NCBI GenBank assembly: GCA_038329965.1 | Contig: JBBQNN010000008.1 | Location: 1-64,000, forward strand | Source of the DNA: QHCA01 sp003244095 | GTDB taxonomy: Bacteria > Actinomycetota > Actinomycetes > Mycobacteriales > QHCA01 | Length of the DNA stretch: 64,000 nucleotides | Direction: 5' to 3' | In this document: positions 50,180 through 56,608 of the stretch, in pieces | Layout: each line of letters opens with the position of its first letter | Numbering within the stretch: position 1 is the stretch's first letter | The notes under the pieces: model-generated | Told to the model about the DNA's origin: nothing | Seen by the model: the letters and a program-made list of their open reading frames with translations, nothing else | Database searches by the model: none | Made by a program: the position numbers and the translations under genes

Positions 50180-51073
50180 CTAGCCCTCCGGGGATGCCCG
50201 CCCGGCCGCGGTCTCGGTGAGGATGTCCGTCAGGGTGTCGACCGTGTTTGACGGAGGATCGGCCTCCATGCACAGCCGCTCGATGACCTGCAGGTACCGA
50301 TCCACATCGTCGCGCTTGTCGAGATACAGCGCGCTCGTGACCTGCTCGGTGTAGACCACGTCGGGCATGTGCTCGTCAGAGAATCGAAGGATGGTGAACG
50401 CCCCGGCCGAGGCCGCGTGGCCACCCGCGCCGAACGGGATGATCTGCAGCGTCACATTGGGCGACTTGGTCAGCGTGATCAGGTGCTCCAACTGCGCCCG
50501 CATCACGTCGCGACTGCCGATCGGCCGGCGCAGGGCAGCCTCGTCGATGACGCCCCAGAACCGCACCGGCTGTTGCTTGGTGAGGATCTGCTGCCGCGTC
50601 CGCCGCAGCTTGATCCGCTGACTGATCTCATCGCGAGGGAGCCGTTCGACGCCCACCTCCATGACGGCCCGGGCGTAGTCCTCCGTCTGCAACAGCCCGT
50701 GGATGAACTGCACTTCGTACGTCCGGATCAGCGTCGCCGCGGCCTCCAGGCCGACGTAGGCGGTGAACCAGCCGGGCAGCACGTCGTTGTATCGGTGCCA
50801 CCAGCCGGGTGCATTCGCCTCGTCGACCAGCCTCAGCAGGGCGTCGCGATCTTCGGGTTTGGTGACGCCGTAGAGGATGAGCAGGTCTGCGACGTCCCGC
50901 TCTTTGAACCCGACCCGGCCCAGTTCCATGCGGCTGATCTTGGATTCGGACGCGCGGATCGTGTAGCCGGCGTCCTCGCGGCTGATCTTCTTTTGCTCCC
51001 GGAGCTGCCGCAGCTGGGATCCGAGCAGGATCCGCAGAACTGTGGGTCCGCTGCCGGGCTCAGGTCCCGTCAC
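50180..51073 (-). CDS. XRE-type HTH regulator with DUF5753 domain
   Basis: The 297-residue regulator has an N-terminal helix-turn-helix (LGSQLRQLREQKKISREDAGYTI, then ASESKISRMELGRVGFKERDV, about 17-65). The C-terminal DUF5753 domain contains GLEAAATLIRTYEVQFIHGLLQTEDYARAV, RRTRQQILTK, FWGVIDEAALRRPIGSRDVMRAQLEHL, and VTLQIIPFGAGGHAASAGAFTILRF. It belongs to the WhiJ/Scr1-like group paired with DUF397 proteins. GTG 51073 is fixed by AGGAGG with 4-nt spacing. It probably regulates the DUF397 region. Whether the pair acts as a toxin-antitoxin-like or developmental switch is unknown. Confidence 0.93.
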   Translation of the reverse strand: MTGPEPGSGPTVLRILLGSQLRQLREQKKISREDAGYTIRASESKISRMELGRVGFKERDVADLLILYGVTKPEDRDALLRLVDEANAPGWWHRYNDVLPGWFTAYVGLEAAATLIRTYEVQFIHGLLQTEDYARAVMEVGVERLPRDEISQRIKLRRTRQQILTKQQPVRFWGVIDEAALRRPIGSRDVMRAQLEHLITLTKSPNVTLQIIPFGAGGHAASAGAFTILRFSDEHMPDVVYTEQVTSALYLDKRDDVDRYLQVIERLCMEADPPSNTVDTLTDILTETAAGRASPEG

Positions 51074-51179
51074 GTTTCCTCCTGAGTGTGCCCTCGCCAC
51101 CGACCCGCCCGTAGTGTGCCACTCCGGCTCGGTCGACGTCAGCCCCTCGTCGAGACTTCGACGCACGGATTGCAGGTTG

Positions 51180-51209
51180 TTGACACACCGCTGAACAGTG
51201 CCGTACACA
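51180..51209 (+). promoter_or_regulatory. Candidate sigma-70-type promoter for the DksA-like gene
   Basis: TTGACA (51180-51185) is followed after 18 bp by TACACA (51204-51209), about 66 bp before the GTG at 51276. It lies in the 202-bp divergent region between the XRE and DksA-like genes. Confidence 0.4.
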
Positions 51210-51275
51210 CCGTGACCTGAATGATCCGCTGAACAGGAATGGAAGCGTGGCGGGGCCTCCCGCGTTGGGCCAGAC

Positions 51276-51611
51276 GTGACACAACCGCGGGACCGGCTGA
51301 TGGAGAACCTCGCGTCCAACGCCGCCCTGGTCGCCGGCCTCGAGCATGATCACGGCCAAATCGTGGCGGCCGCCGAGGCGGCCAACGGTGACGACGAGCA
51401 CGACCCGGAGGGCGCAACCATCGCCTTCGAGCGTCAGCAGGTGACCGCGCTGTTGCAGCAGGCCAGGCGGACCCGCGCAGACCTCGAACATGCCCTCGAT
51501 CAGGTCGATCAGGGTCGGTACGGCGAGTGCGAGCGGTGCGGCGATCCGATCGCCGCCGAACGCCTGGCCGCCCGCCCCGCCGCCCGAACCTGCCTGAGCT
51601 GCGCCACCTGA
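51276..51611 (+). CDS. TraR/DksA-type zinc finger protein
   Basis: The 111-residue protein has a helical coiled-coil start (DRLMENLASNAALVAGLEHDHGQIVAAAEA, then EHDPEGATIAFERQQVTALLQQARRTRADLEHAL) and a C4 zinc finger: GRYGECERCGDPIAAERLAARPAARTCLSC. This is the TraR/DksA layout; family members bind RNA polymerase at the secondary channel. The order R-Y-G-x-C-x-x-C-G and the second C-x-x-C are intact. The start is GTG 51276; an ATG at 51300 (MENLASN) is possible. The stop codon lies inside the terminator stem at 51604-51630. Confidence 0.9.
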   Translation: MTQPRDRLMENLASNAALVAGLEHDHGQIVAAAEAANGDDEHDPEGATIAFERQQVTALLQQARRTRADLEHALDQVDQGRYGECERCGDPIAAERLAARPAARTCLSCAT

Positions 51612-51630
51612 GGGATCTCCCCTCAGGTGG
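51604..51630. terminator. Bidirectional hairpin holding both stop codons
   Basis: CCACCTGAGGG (51604-51614) pairs perfectly with CCCTCAGGTGG (51620-51630) over a 5-nt loop. The TGA of the DksA-like gene (51609-51611) and the stop of the convergent reductase gene (51623-51625) are both within the stem. Confidence 0.82.
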
Positions 51631-52276
51631 CCACCTTGATGTTGAGCCGGCCGGTGCCGGTGGCGCCCCACAGCCGGAGCCACAGCGGGAGGAACATCTC
51701 GGTACCGCGGGCGCCGATAAGGTCGCCGAGGTCAAGGATGTCCTCATTCGGCCAACCGAAGCTGGCCAGCAGGCCGACCACCTGGGCCTTAGCGCCGGCG
51801 TCGTCGCCGCAGACGAACACGCTGTGCGAGCCGGGGACGAGCGACGGGTCGACCATGACATCGCAGTTCATGGTGTTGAGGGACTTCACCACGCGGACGT
51901 CGGGAAAGGCCCGCTGGATCTGCTCGGCCAGGCTGTCGTCGTTGCAGACCGACAGCGTCGGCGGCATACCGCGGGAGAAGTCGAGCGGGTTGGCGACGTC
52001 GATCAACGTCTTGCCGGCAAGATTGTCGGCCCCGGCCATGGTCAGCGCCTCCAGTGAGGCACCGCCGGACGTCGCGTTGATCACGACCTCGCCGAACGCC
52101 GCCGCGTCGCCGAAACTGCCCTCGCTCGCCAACGACCCCGCGCTGTCAGCCCACTCCCGGGCGCTGGCGTTGGCGGCCGTCCGCGAGCCCATCATCGTCT
52201 CGTGCCCGAGGGCGACGAGCTTGCTACCAAGGGCACGACCGACGACACCGGTGCCCAGAACCGCGTACCTCACCAC
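51623..52276 (-). CDS. NADPH:F420 oxidoreductase-type Rossmann protein
   Basis: The 217-residue protein resembles F420-dependent NADP oxidoreductases (Fno/NpdG-like). The N-terminal motif is RYAVLGTGVVGRALGSKLVALGHETMMGSR (2-31) with the NADP-type S-R after strand two. It is followed by VVINATSGGASLEAL, KTLIDVANPLDFSRG, VVKSLNTMNCDVMVDPSL and VFVCGDDAGAKAQV. The substrate may be F420 or another hydride carrier. GTG 52276 (or 52273) follows AAGGAG. The start overlaps the TetR stop, so the pair is one operon. The 3' end lies in the shared terminator. Confidence 0.85.
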   Translation of the reverse strand: MVRYAVLGTGVVGRALGSKLVALGHETMMGSRTAANASAREWADSAGSLASEGSFGDAAAFGEVVINATSGGASLEALTMAGADNLAGKTLIDVANPLDFSRGMPPTLSVCNDDSLAEQIQRAFPDVRVVKSLNTMNCDVMVDPSLVPGSHSVFVCGDDAGAKAQVVGLLASFGWPNEDILDLGDLIGARGTEMFLPLWLRLWGATGTGRLNIKVAT

Positions 52277-52866
52277 TGTTCTCCTTCGGTTGTCAGTGCC
52301 GCGGCGACGAGCACCGCCGCGGCTTTCTTGGCCACCCGGGCAGGGCGAGCCGATCCCTGCAGGGCGCCGTCGGCCAGCGCCCCGTCGAGCAGGACGGTGA
52401 GGGCGACGGCGAGGTCGTCCGGTGCGGTTGCGCCGGCGGCGGCGGCCAGCCCGGTCACCCAGTCACGTACGGCCGCCTTGTGCCGCAGCGCCACCTCGTA
52501 CGCCGCGTCGCCGGGCTGCATCTCGGCCGCTGCGTTGAGGAACCCGCAGCCGGCGAAGCCGTCGCGCTCGGCAGCGGCGACGGCCGCGTCGAACATGCCG
52601 ACCAGCCGGGCCCGCGGGTCGGGCCCGGCCGCCTCCGCGGCCTCGGTCAGGGACGCCGTCCACAACAGGTCGACGTGTTCGAGGTAGGCGGCGGCGAGGT
52701 CGTCCTTGGCCGGGAAGTGCGTATAGAGCGTCGCCTTGGCCACGCCCGCTTCGGCGATCACCCGGTCGACCCCGACCGCGCGGATGCCCTCGCGGTAGAA
52801 CAGCCGCACCGCAGTCCACAGAATCCGGTCGCGAGCGCTTGGGGCCTTGGCTGCCGGGACGTTCAC
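52270..52866 (-). CDS. TetR/AcrR-family transcriptional regulator
   Basis: This 198-residue repressor has an HTH at ARDRILWTAVRLFYREGIRAVGVDRVIAEAGVAKATLYTHFPAKDDLAAAYL (about 10-62, in blocks). The ligand domain contains FAGCGFLNAAAEM, a segment shared with TetR proteins of the G-C-x-x-x-N-x-x-x-E type. The start is ATG 52866. A CAGACAG-GT-CTGTCTG palindrome sits 14 bp upstream between promoter-like hexamers, so it is likely autoregulated together with the overlapping F420-NADP reductase gene downstream. The inducer is unknown; redox-cycling or xenobiotic compounds are plausible given the partner. Confidence 0.92.
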   Translation of the reverse strand: MNVPAAKAPSARDRILWTAVRLFYREGIRAVGVDRVIAEAGVAKATLYTHFPAKDDLAAAYLEHVDLLWTASLTEAAEAAGPDPRARLVGMFDAAVAAAERDGFAGCGFLNAAAEMQPGDAAYEVALRHKAAVRDWVTGLAAAAGATAPDDLAVALTVLLDGALADGALQGSARPARVAKKAAAVLVAAALTTEGEQW

Positions 52867-52879
52867 GCGAACATCTTGA

Positions 52880-52895
52880 CAGACAGGTCTGTCTG
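52880..52895. promoter_or_regulatory. TetR operator candidate
   Basis: CAGACAG-GT-CTGTCTG, a 7-bp perfect inverted repeat with a 2-bp centre, sits 14 bp upstream of the TetR start. On the minus strand it lies between TTGCAC and CAAGAT (17-bp spacing), so repressor binding would block the promoter. Many TetR/AcrR operators have this AGACAG-NN-CTGTCT form. Confidence 0.68.
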
Positions 52896-52932
52896 GTGCA
52901 AACGGGGATGCCGTACGGCGACCTTCGAACGG

Positions 52933-53700
52933 CTAGGTGCTGCCGCCCTGCTGCTTCTGTAGGTCGGCGGCGAGCCATTCGTCGAAGGTCTGTTTGCCGA
53001 GGCGAGCACCCGGGCCCGGCAGCAGGCCGCCGGTGGCCATCGCCCGGCCGGCCGCCCCGGGCAGGCGAACCGGCACGACCCGGACCCGCTGCCCCCGCGC
53101 CGTGAACAGCCGCCGGGCCAGGTCGGCCAAGGTGTGCGCCTCAGGGCCGCCGAGGTCCGGCGCCCTGCCGGCCGGTGGACCAACGGCCAGATCCGCGAGC
53201 ACGGCCCCGACCTCGCTCGCCGCCACCGGTTGCATGCGCATCATCGGGGCGATCGCCAGCGGGCCGAGGCGCGCGGAGGCCAGCACCTGGTCGGGGAACT
53301 CGTGGAACTGCGTGGCACGCAGCACCGACCACGGCACCGGGCCGGCTGTCACGAGCCGCTCCTGCTGCCGCTTGCCGTCGTAGTAGCCCCAGTCGATGTC
53401 GTCGATGCCGACGATGGACAGCGCCACGTGGTGCCCGACGCCGGCCCGCTCCTCGGCGACCAGCAGTCGCTCGGTGACCTGGGTGAAGAACCGCACGGCC
53501 CTGCCGCGCCGGCCGGTGGCGATGTTGCTCGCATCCACCACCGCCTGAGCGCCGACCAGGGCGGCGCCCAGGCCGTCGCCGGAGAGTACGTCCACCCCAC
53601 GCGACCGGGTGACGACGACCGGGTCGTGACCGGCGGCTTCCAGGGCGGAGACCACATGGCGCCCCACCTGACCGGTGCCCCCGACAACGGCTACCCGCAT
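52933..53700 (-). CDS. NmrA-like/atypical SDR NAD(P)-binding protein
   Basis: The 255-residue protein begins MRVAVVGGTGQVGRHVVSALEAAGHDPVVV, an atypical SDR Rossmann motif (GGTGxxG). It continues with VDASNIATGRRGRAVRFFTQV, HVALSIVGIDDIDWGYYDGKRQQERLV (Y-x-x-x-K), VPWSVLRATQFHEFPDQVL, MRMQPVAASEVGAVLADL and DLGGPEAHTLADLARRL. Such proteins include NmrA-like sensors and NADPH-dependent reductases acting on small molecules. The ATG at 53700 has GGAGG 6 nt upstream. It is 66 bp from the TetR start. Two palindromes upstream are candidate operators for it. Confidence 0.88.
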   Translation of the reverse strand: MRVAVVGGTGQVGRHVVSALEAAGHDPVVVTRSRGVDVLSGDGLGAALVGAQAVVDASNIATGRRGRAVRFFTQVTERLLVAEERAGVGHHVALSIVGIDDIDWGYYDGKRQQERLVTAGPVPWSVLRATQFHEFPDQVLASARLGPLAIAPMMRMQPVAASEVGAVLADLAVGPPAGRAPDLGGPEAHTLADLARRLFTARGQRVRVVPVRLPGAAGRAMATGGLLPGPGARLGKQTFDEWLAADLQKQQGGST

Positions 53701-53719
53701 CAGCCACCTCCCCGTACGC

Positions 53720-53759
53720 ACGGATCTATCCGTCTAGCCGAGACAGCCGGACCGGCTGT
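53720..53759. promoter_or_regulatory. Two palindromes in a divergent promoter region
   Basis: ACGGAT-CT-ATCCGT (53720-53733) and ACAGCCGG-A-CCGGCTGT (53743-53759) are both perfect. They lie between the NmrA-like gene (minus) and the unknown Cys-rich gene (plus) and are probably binding sites for one or two regulators not encoded next to them. Confidence 0.5.
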
Positions 53760-53798
53760 GACATGGGTGCATAACAGAAACGCTGGCAGAATAGGCGC

Positions 53799-54308
53799 AT
53801 GCCCCCTGCCCGCCGCCGCGAGACCCCCTCGCCGGCCACGACGCGGTTCGTCAACGCGTTCTGGCGGTCGTGGGACGCCGCTATGTTCCGGGTCAAGGAG
53901 CTCGGCCTGCGGCCGCCCAAAACCTGCCAGTGCCGCCCGCAGTGGCCGGCCCTGGAAACCCTGCAGGGCGGGCACGTGGCGTCGGTCGAGCCGTCGGAGT
54001 ACCCGGTCGGCTGGCCCGCCACCACCGGTCACAAGGCGCGGTGCGCGCGGTGCCATGCGCCCTATCCCGGCAACTATCGGGTCGGCGAGACGGTCCCCGG
54101 GCCGTTCCCGCACCCCCACCGGCCCGGCGAGCTCAAGTGTTCCTGCCGGCCGCACTGGCCGCAGCTCATCGCGATGGTCGACGACAGTTGGGTGGTCGGG
54201 CGGTCGGGCTCCGACGGCCGGCACGTCGTCAACGGCGGCGAGGTCGACGCGTTCTGCCGCGACTGCGGCGCCCGCCACATCGGCCCGGTGGTCGTGCTGC
54301 CGGAGTAG
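53799..54308 (+). CDS. Cys-rich hypothetical protein with an internal repeat
   Basis: A 169-residue protein with no recognised family. It has two similar Cys-Trp segments, TCQCRPQWPALETL (about 42-55) and KCSCRPHWPQLIAM (about 111-124). Two further Cys pairs, ARCARCHAPYPGNY and FCRDCGARH, follow each of them. The order CxC-RPxWPxL ... CxxC is therefore repeated twice, suggesting an ancient duplication and two zinc (or other metal) sites. There is no signal peptide. The start is ATG 53799. It shares a divergent palindrome-rich promoter with the NmrA-like gene and is convergent with the MauE gene. Confidence 0.72.
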   Translation: MPPARRRETPSPATTRFVNAFWRSWDAAMFRVKELGLRPPKTCQCRPQWPALETLQGGHVASVEPSEYPVGWPATTGHKARCARCHAPYPGNYRVGETVPGPFPHPHRPGELKCSCRPHWPQLIAMVDDSWVVGRSGSDGRHVVNGGEVDAFCRDCGARHIGPVVVLPE

Positions 54309-54311
54309 CTC

Positions 54312-54809
54312 CTAGGCCGGCCCGCGCCGGCGCTCGCGTACCCGGTCCACTGACAGCCAGGTCCGAGGTCGCCAGATGAGGTACGCCGACATCACCGCGA
54401 AGACCGAGTCGCGGAGCAGGTCCAGCGTGTAGTGGGTGGGCACTCCCGGGGCCAGTTGCCCGCCCGGGGAGAAGCAGCCGCAGTCGATGCGCAACCCGCG
54501 GATGGCGGCCGTGGCGATCCCGGCCAGGTAGATGACGTCGAACACCGCCGACGCGGCCGCCGTCCTGCGGGTGAACAGCCCCAGCGCGAGGAGGACGCCG
54601 AACGCCAGCTCGATCACCGGCAGCGCGTATGCGGTCGGGGTGACCAGCGGGCCGGGGAGGAGGTGGTAGGCACGTACCGCGTGGACGTTGGCCGACAGGT
54701 CGCGGATCTTGTAGAGGCCGGCCAGCAGCCAGACCGCGGCGGCAGCCAGGCGCAGCACCGTGCCGACCGTGATGCCGACCGGGCCGCCCAGCGCCCGATG
54801 CTCGGTCAC
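54312..54809 (-). CDS. MauE/DoxX-like membrane protein
   Basis: This 165-residue membrane protein has about four helices: TVLRLAAAAVWLLAGLYKIRDL, YALPVIELAFGVLLALGLF, ASAVFDVIYLAGIATAAIRGL and the final LLRDSVFAVMSAYLIWRP. The motif DCGCFSPGG between helices 3 and 4 is the C-G-C-F-G-G signature of MauE-type proteins, which are thought to help disulfide formation or electron transfer (often beside TlpA/DsbA-like thioredoxins). No thioredoxin-like gene is adjacent. GTG 54809 follows GGGAGGG. The 57-bp element copy F lies just upstream. Confidence 0.85.
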   Translation of the reverse strand: MTEHRALGGPVGITVGTVLRLAAAAVWLLAGLYKIRDLSANVHAVRAYHLLPGPLVTPTAYALPVIELAFGVLLALGLFTRRTAAASAVFDVIYLAGIATAAIRGLRIDCGCFSPGGQLAPGVPTHYTLDLLRDSVFAVMSAYLIWRPRTWLSVDRVRERRRGPA

Positions 54810-54841
54810 CGCCCTCCCTCCGGTCGCTCTCCCGTCTGCGG

Positions 54842-54898
54842 TGATCATGCACGCTTGCCATCCGACAGGCCGCCCGGCCGCGCATCTCTGCATGATCA
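54842..54898. repeat. 57-bp inverted-end element, copy F
   Basis: Exactly 57 bp, from TGATCATGCAC to TCTGCATGATCA. On the minus strand it shows GGCCTGTCGG at the core and GGCAAGCGTGCATGATCA at the end, matching copies A and E, so its orientation is opposite to C-E. It separates the MauE gene from the PLP lyase gene. Confidence 0.83.
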
Positions 54899-54947
54899 CC
54901 ACGGGGGCCCCGGAGGGAGGGGGGCTGGGCGGTGGCTGGGCGGCGGC

Positions 54948-55922
54948 TCAGGCGGCCGGTGTACCGCCGGCGAGCACGGTGGCGAGGGTTCCGGCGTCGG
55001 CGTTGCCGCCGGTGAGCACCACCGCCACCCGGCGACCCCGCTGCTGGTCACGCTCGGCCGACAGCGCGGCCAGGGCGATCGCACCCGCCGGCTCGGGCAG
55101 GTTGTGGGTGGCGCGCAGCATCAGCCGCATCGCCTCGGCGGTCTCGGCGTCCGGCACGGTCACCACCCTGGCGGCACCCTTGGCGATCACCGCGCACGCC
55201 GCGGGGTCCGGCTCCCGGCAGGCCACCCCGTCGACGAACGTCAGAGCACGCTCGGTGCTCACGATCCGCCCGGCCGCCAAGGACCGCGCGTACGCGTCTG
55301 CCCCGGCAGCGACCACCCCGACGATCTCGGTACGCAGGCCGAGCAGGTCGCGGACCGCGATCAGCCCGGCGATGCCCGAGCCCATCCCGACCGGCACGTA
55401 CACCGAGTCCAGGTCGGCCACGGCGGTGAGCAGTTCGAGCGCGTACGTTGCCACGCCGAGCACCAGGTCGGGATGGAAGGGCGGCACCATACGCAGGCCT
55501 CGACTGCCGGCCAGCTCTGCGGCCACCCCGCGAGACTCCTGGAAGTCGCTGCCCGACACGACCACCTCGGCGCCGAGGGCGCGCATGGCGGCGTTCTTCT
55601 CCGGGTTGTTGCCCTCGGGTACGACCACGACCGCCTGCAAACCGGTCGTACGCGCGGCGAAGGCCAGGCTCTGGCCGTGGTTGCCGCGGGTGGCGCTGAC
55701 CACGCCCGCCGGGGGAACGGGCTCGCGCGCGAGCCGGTCGAGGTGCACCAGCCCGCCGCGCACCTTGAAGGCGCCGATCGGCGTGTGGTTCTCGTGCTTG
55801 ACCCAGACCACCGCGCCGACCGCCTCGGACAGCAGTGGCCAGCAGATCTGCGGAGTCGGCAGCATGGCCGCCGCGACGGTCCGGCCGGCCGCCGCCAGCT
55901 CGGCCAACCCGAAATTCGTCAC
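54948..55922 (-). CDS. Fold-type II PLP enzyme, threonine dehydratase-like
   Basis: The 324-residue enzyme is of the serine/threonine dehydratase family. The PLP lysine lies in KHENHTPIGAFKVRGGLVHLD (about 42-62; S/T-F-K-x-R-G is the usual form). The nucleotide-like loop is ATRGNHGQSLAFAARTTGLQ. The phosphate-binding loop is VPVGMGSGIAGLIAVRDL and the end reads RRVAVVLTGGNAD. There is no regulatory ACT domain. Expected reactions are deamination of threonine, serine or 3-hydroxyaspartate. GTG 55922 overlaps the PPOX stop (GTGA), so the lyase is coupled to a putative FMN oxidase and probably controlled by the divergent MocR regulator. Confidence 0.9.
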   Translation of the reverse strand: MTNFGLAELAAAGRTVAAAMLPTPQICWPLLSEAVGAVVWVKHENHTPIGAFKVRGGLVHLDRLAREPVPPAGVVSATRGNHGQSLAFAARTTGLQAVVVVPEGNNPEKNAAMRALGAEVVVSGSDFQESRGVAAELAGSRGLRMVPPFHPDLVLGVATYALELLTAVADLDSVYVPVGMGSGIAGLIAVRDLLGLRTEIVGVVAAGADAYARSLAAGRIVSTERALTFVDGVACREPDPAACAVIAKGAARVVTVPDAETAEAMRLMLRATHNLPEPAGAIALAALSAERDQQRGRRVAVVLTGGNADAGTLATVLAGGTPAA

Positions 55923-56581
55923 GCCGTCACCGTAACCGGCCGAGCGCCGGGCGCCGGTCTCCCCGGCAGCAGGTCCACAGCCGCCTCGGGCTCGCCGTAG
56001 ACCATCCCGACCGGCACGATTCCCGCCCACCACGGGCCGTCGAGATCTTCCGGCTCGTCGGCCACCCCACCGGCGCGCACCTTGGCCGAGACCTCGAGCA
56101 GGTCGAGGGCCAGCAGGCTGGTCGCCGCCAGCTCCTTGCGGCTCGGCGGGCGGCAGCCCTCCGAACGGCCGGGCCAGACCCGGTTCACGACCGCGTCGAG
56201 AGCGGCAGCGCACTCGGCTGCGTCGCTCACCGGCCGGGCCACGCCGTGCACGACGACGCTGCGGTAGTTCATCGAGTGGTGGAACGCCGAGCGGGCCAGC
56301 ACCAGGCCATCGATGATGGTGGCCGCGACGCACACCGCAACGCCGTCGACAAGACCGGCCCGCGACACCGACGCCCCCGTCGACCCGTGCAGGTACAGCC
56401 GCTCGCCCACCCGGGCATGGATCGTGGGGATCAGCACCGGCCGGCCGTCGCGGACGTAGGCGAGGTGGCAGATCAGCGCCTCGTCGAGCACCGCGTGCAC
56501 GGTCTGCCGGTCGTAGCGGGCCCGCTCGGGCCGCCGGGAGGGAGTGGTCACCGCGGTGACGGGATAGCTGTCGGTCTCCAT
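55919..56581 (-). CDS. Pyridoxamine-phosphate-oxidase-like FMN protein
   Basis: The 220-residue protein has the FMN split-barrel fold: HAVLDEALICHLAYVRDGRPVLIPTIHARVG (about 31-61), LYLHGSTGASVSRAGL, VAVCVAATIIDGLVLARSAFHHSMNYRSVVVHG and the C-terminal WWAGIVPVGMVYGEPEAAVD. The R-S-A-F-H-H-S-x-N-Y-R-S-V block is typical of the Nim-like/PPOX family. It may oxidise pyridoxamine phosphate or reduce other substrates. The start is ATG 56581. The MocR start is only 27 bp away in the opposite direction, a typical arrangement for a PLP-sensing regulator and its target. Confidence 0.88.
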   Translation of the reverse strand: METDSYPVTAVTTPSRRPERARYDRQTVHAVLDEALICHLAYVRDGRPVLIPTIHARVGERLYLHGSTGASVSRAGLVDGVAVCVAATIIDGLVLARSAFHHSMNYRSVVVHGVARPVSDAAECAAALDAVVNRVWPGRSEGCRPPSRKELAATSLLALDLLEVSAKVRAGGVADEPEDLDGPWWAGIVPVGMVYGEPEAAVDLLPGRPAPGARPVTVTA

Positions 56582-56608
56582 CAACCAAACCAATCGTACT
56601 AGTGCATA
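56582..56608. promoter_or_regulatory. Very short divergent promoter region (27 bp)
   Basis: Only 27 bp separate the start codons of the PPOX-like gene (minus) and the MocR gene (plus). The region is AT-richer and includes TACTAG. Each promoter must extend into the other gene or drive near-leaderless mRNAs. MocR is the likely binder. Confidence 0.35.

Noticed and set aside
51344..51352. GCATGATCA, matching one end of the 57-bp element
   Set aside because: It is inside the DksA-like coding region and there is no matching end 57 bp upstream, so it is a chance half-site.
54432..56000. 522-codon plus-strand open frame
   Set aside because: It crosses the MauE gene, the 57-bp element and the PLP lyase gene antisense; it is a shadow frame.
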